Positions 3,732 to 5,095 of a stretch of DNA of 5,095 nucleotides are shown one piece after another; position 1 is the first letter of the stretch, and each line of letters opens with the position of its first letter. The notes below the pieces were generated by a model. It had not been told where the DNA came from and ran no database searches. It saw nothing but the letters and a program-made list of their open reading frames with translations. The position numbers and the translations under genes were made by a program. The stretch lies in NCBI GenBank assembly GCA_030628325.1, contig DAOVRB010000112.1, positions 1-5,095 of the forward strand, read 5' to 3'. Source of the DNA: Methanomicrobiaceae archaeon. GTDB lineage: Archaea; Halobacteriota; Methanomicrobia; Methanomicrobiales; Methanomicrobiaceae.

Positions 3732-5095
3732 GTGAAATCACCATACCAGCTACTTGCAAATATAATTACGAAGAGACCTGCTTTAATTGCAGGTCTGGTT
3801 GCATGTGTCTTCTTTATTTCACTATATGGAATGACATTGACAACAATGGAAACAGGCACCGATACATATGTTGATAAAAATAGTGCGCAGGGGATTCTGT
3901 TAGACAGTTACACTGAAACATTCAAGTCCGATGTCATAATGGTAATCTATGAGGCAGATAATATCCTTGACATTGATGTAATTAATTACATCGACCAGAT
4001 GCAGGGTGAGTTTGCCCGACAAAATGGCGTTAAAGGGACAACCAGTGTAATTGATCTGTTAAAACAGTTAAACGGCGGCGCACTTCCTGCTTCCAAGGCC
4101 GACATTGAACGTTTAAAAGAGAAGATACCACCTGAAACTCTTGAGAAATATCTCCCATCCAATATGATGACAATCGGGATTATCTCTATGGATACAGGTA
4201 TGGCAATGGATGCCGAGCATACTCTCCTTAATAATCTACAGACAAATATTGATTTGTCTAACAAACCAGCGGGCATTTACGTGACACTATCTGGAGAACC
4301 TGCATTTCAGAAAGAAATGGGAGAGGAAATTGGCCAGTCCACAGGAATTTTGATTCTCAGTGCAATGCTTTTAATGATTCTTGCTGTAGGACTCCTCTTT
4401 TCTCATGTCAGTCACCGGTTCCTTCCTGTAGGGGTGGTTTTCACCGGCCTTATAATGACATTTGGTATCATGGGCCTTACCGGAATTTCATTGAGTATGG
4501 TTGTAATTGCTGCATTTCCTGTCCTGATTGGTATAGGAATAGATTATGCCATACAATTCCATGCCAGATTTGACGATGAGATGAAGATGGGACTTTCGGT
4601 AAATGAGGCAGTAAAAATTACTATTCAGAATTCAGGCCCTTCAATATTACATGCAATGATAGCAACGTCTCTTGGTTTTATTGCCATGTGGATATCACCC
4701 CTCCCAATGGTAGTTGATTTTGGCCTGACATGCCTTATTGGCGTTGTGTGCTGCTACATTGCTGCATTGCTTATTATCCCTACATTTGGTATTCTGATAA
4801 AATACAAGCCAAAGGAATCCATTGAGGAAACTGCAAAGAGCAGGATGAAGACTTATGACATCTTTCTGGGAAAAGTTGCCCTTAAAATGGCAAAAAATCC
4901 TGTAATTGTCTTAGTTATTCTGGGCATGGTAGCAGTTGTGGGAATACAAATGGATGGTTTGGTACCAATAAGTTCTGATGAAGAAACATTTGTTCCACCT
5001 GATATGCCTGCAATAATCAGCCTGCATAAAGTTAAGAGTACAATGGGTTCAACCGATACCCTGACTGTATATGTCAGGGGTGACGGGGTTATTAA
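3732..5095 (+). CDS. RND-superfamily (MMPL/HAE3-like) membrane exporter, N-terminal 454 residues
   Basis: The frame is open from GTG at 3732 to the right edge with no stop, so the C-terminal part is missing. Members of this family have about 700 to 1000 residues in two similar halves. A first membrane segment spans about 17-36. It is followed by the family-typical METGTDTYVDKNS (39-51) and an extracellular domain up to about residue 200. Five closely spaced membrane segments follow, roughly at 205-222, 229-249, 253-276, 306-325 and 333-356. The fourth contains GIGIDYAIQFHARF (from residue 267), with the conserved aspartate D271 of the MMPL/HAE3 signature that in RND pumps relays protons. A further segment near 390-408 opens the second half, with SSDEETFVPPDMPA resembling the start of its extracellular domain. 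The likely role is proton-driven export of a hydrophobic or lipid-like compound. The substrate is unknown, and nothing nearby names one. A dyad and AT-rich promoter precede it. Confidence 0.88.
   Translation, partial: MKSPYQLLANIITKRPALIAGLVACVFFISLYGMTLTTMETGTDTYVDKNSAQGILLDSYTETFKSDVIMVIYEADNILDIDVINYIDQMQGEFARQNGVKGTTSVIDLLKQLNGGALPASKADIERLKEKIPPETLEKYLPSNMMTIGIISMDTGMAMDAEHTLLNNLQTNIDLSNKPAGIYVTLSGEPAFQKEMGEEIGQSTGILILSAMLLMILAVGLLFSHVSHRFLPVGVVFTGLIMTFGIMGLTGISLSMVVIAAFPVLIGIGIDYAIQFHARFDDEMKMGLSVNEAVKITIQNSGPSILHAMIATSLGFIAMWISPLPMVVDFGLTCLIGVVCCYIAALLIIPTFGILIKYKPKESIEETAKSRMKTYDIFLGKVALKMAKNPVIVLVILGMVAVVGIQMDGLVPISSDEETFVPPDMPAIISLHKVKSTMGSTDTLTVYVRGDGVI

Noticed and set aside
1..5095. 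CRISPR array or a defence gene cluster
   Set aside because: No regularly spaced repeats and no gene with nuclease, toxin or phage-defence signatures were seen.

Overview
The window looks like chromosomal DNA of a euryarchaeal methanogen, most likely of the Methanomicrobiales (the order is an inference). Supporting signs are a fused Fae-Hps enzyme that works with tetrahydromethanopterin, a tRNA-Trp with a bulge-helix-bulge intron and no encoded CCA end, AT-rich TATA-like promoters, Shine-Dalgarno sites ahead of the main genes, and a methanogen-style CheY start.

Layout. Positions 1-52 (minus strand) hold the first 17 codons of a CheY-like response regulator that runs off the left edge. Positions 164-545 are the decayed N-terminal part of an IS5-type transposase, with two early stops and a pair of compensating frameshifts. 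From 546 to 992 the DNA is mostly unassigned. It holds an uncertain 58-codon minus-strand reading frame (671-847) and one copy of a 27-base repeat whose second copy lies at 2484-2510. Positions 993-1161 are tRNA-Trp(CCA). Its 95-nt intron (1031-1125) contains a box C/D guide RNA whose two guides match C34 and C39 of the same tRNA, and both guide duplexes cross a splice junction. A T5 tract follows, then fae-hps (1223-2413), then a two-part GNAT acetyltransferase (2582-3430).

The 300-base gap at 3431-3731 is densely structured. It contains a hairpin behind the acetyltransferase gene, a 93-nt folded element ending in T5 (a candidate small RNA, or less likely an attC-like recombination site), an 8-bp dyad and an AT-rich promoter. 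From 3732 to the right edge runs a GTG-started RND/MMPL-type (HAE3-like) membrane protein, 454 codons of it visible.

The genes do not form one pathway. Fae-Hps links formaldehyde, tetrahydromethanopterin and pentose phosphate supply. The tRNA gene carries its own modification guide. The acetyltransferase and the exporter appear to be separate units with their own start signals. The most interesting places are the self-guiding tRNA intron with its competing folds, and the structured element at 3517-3614.
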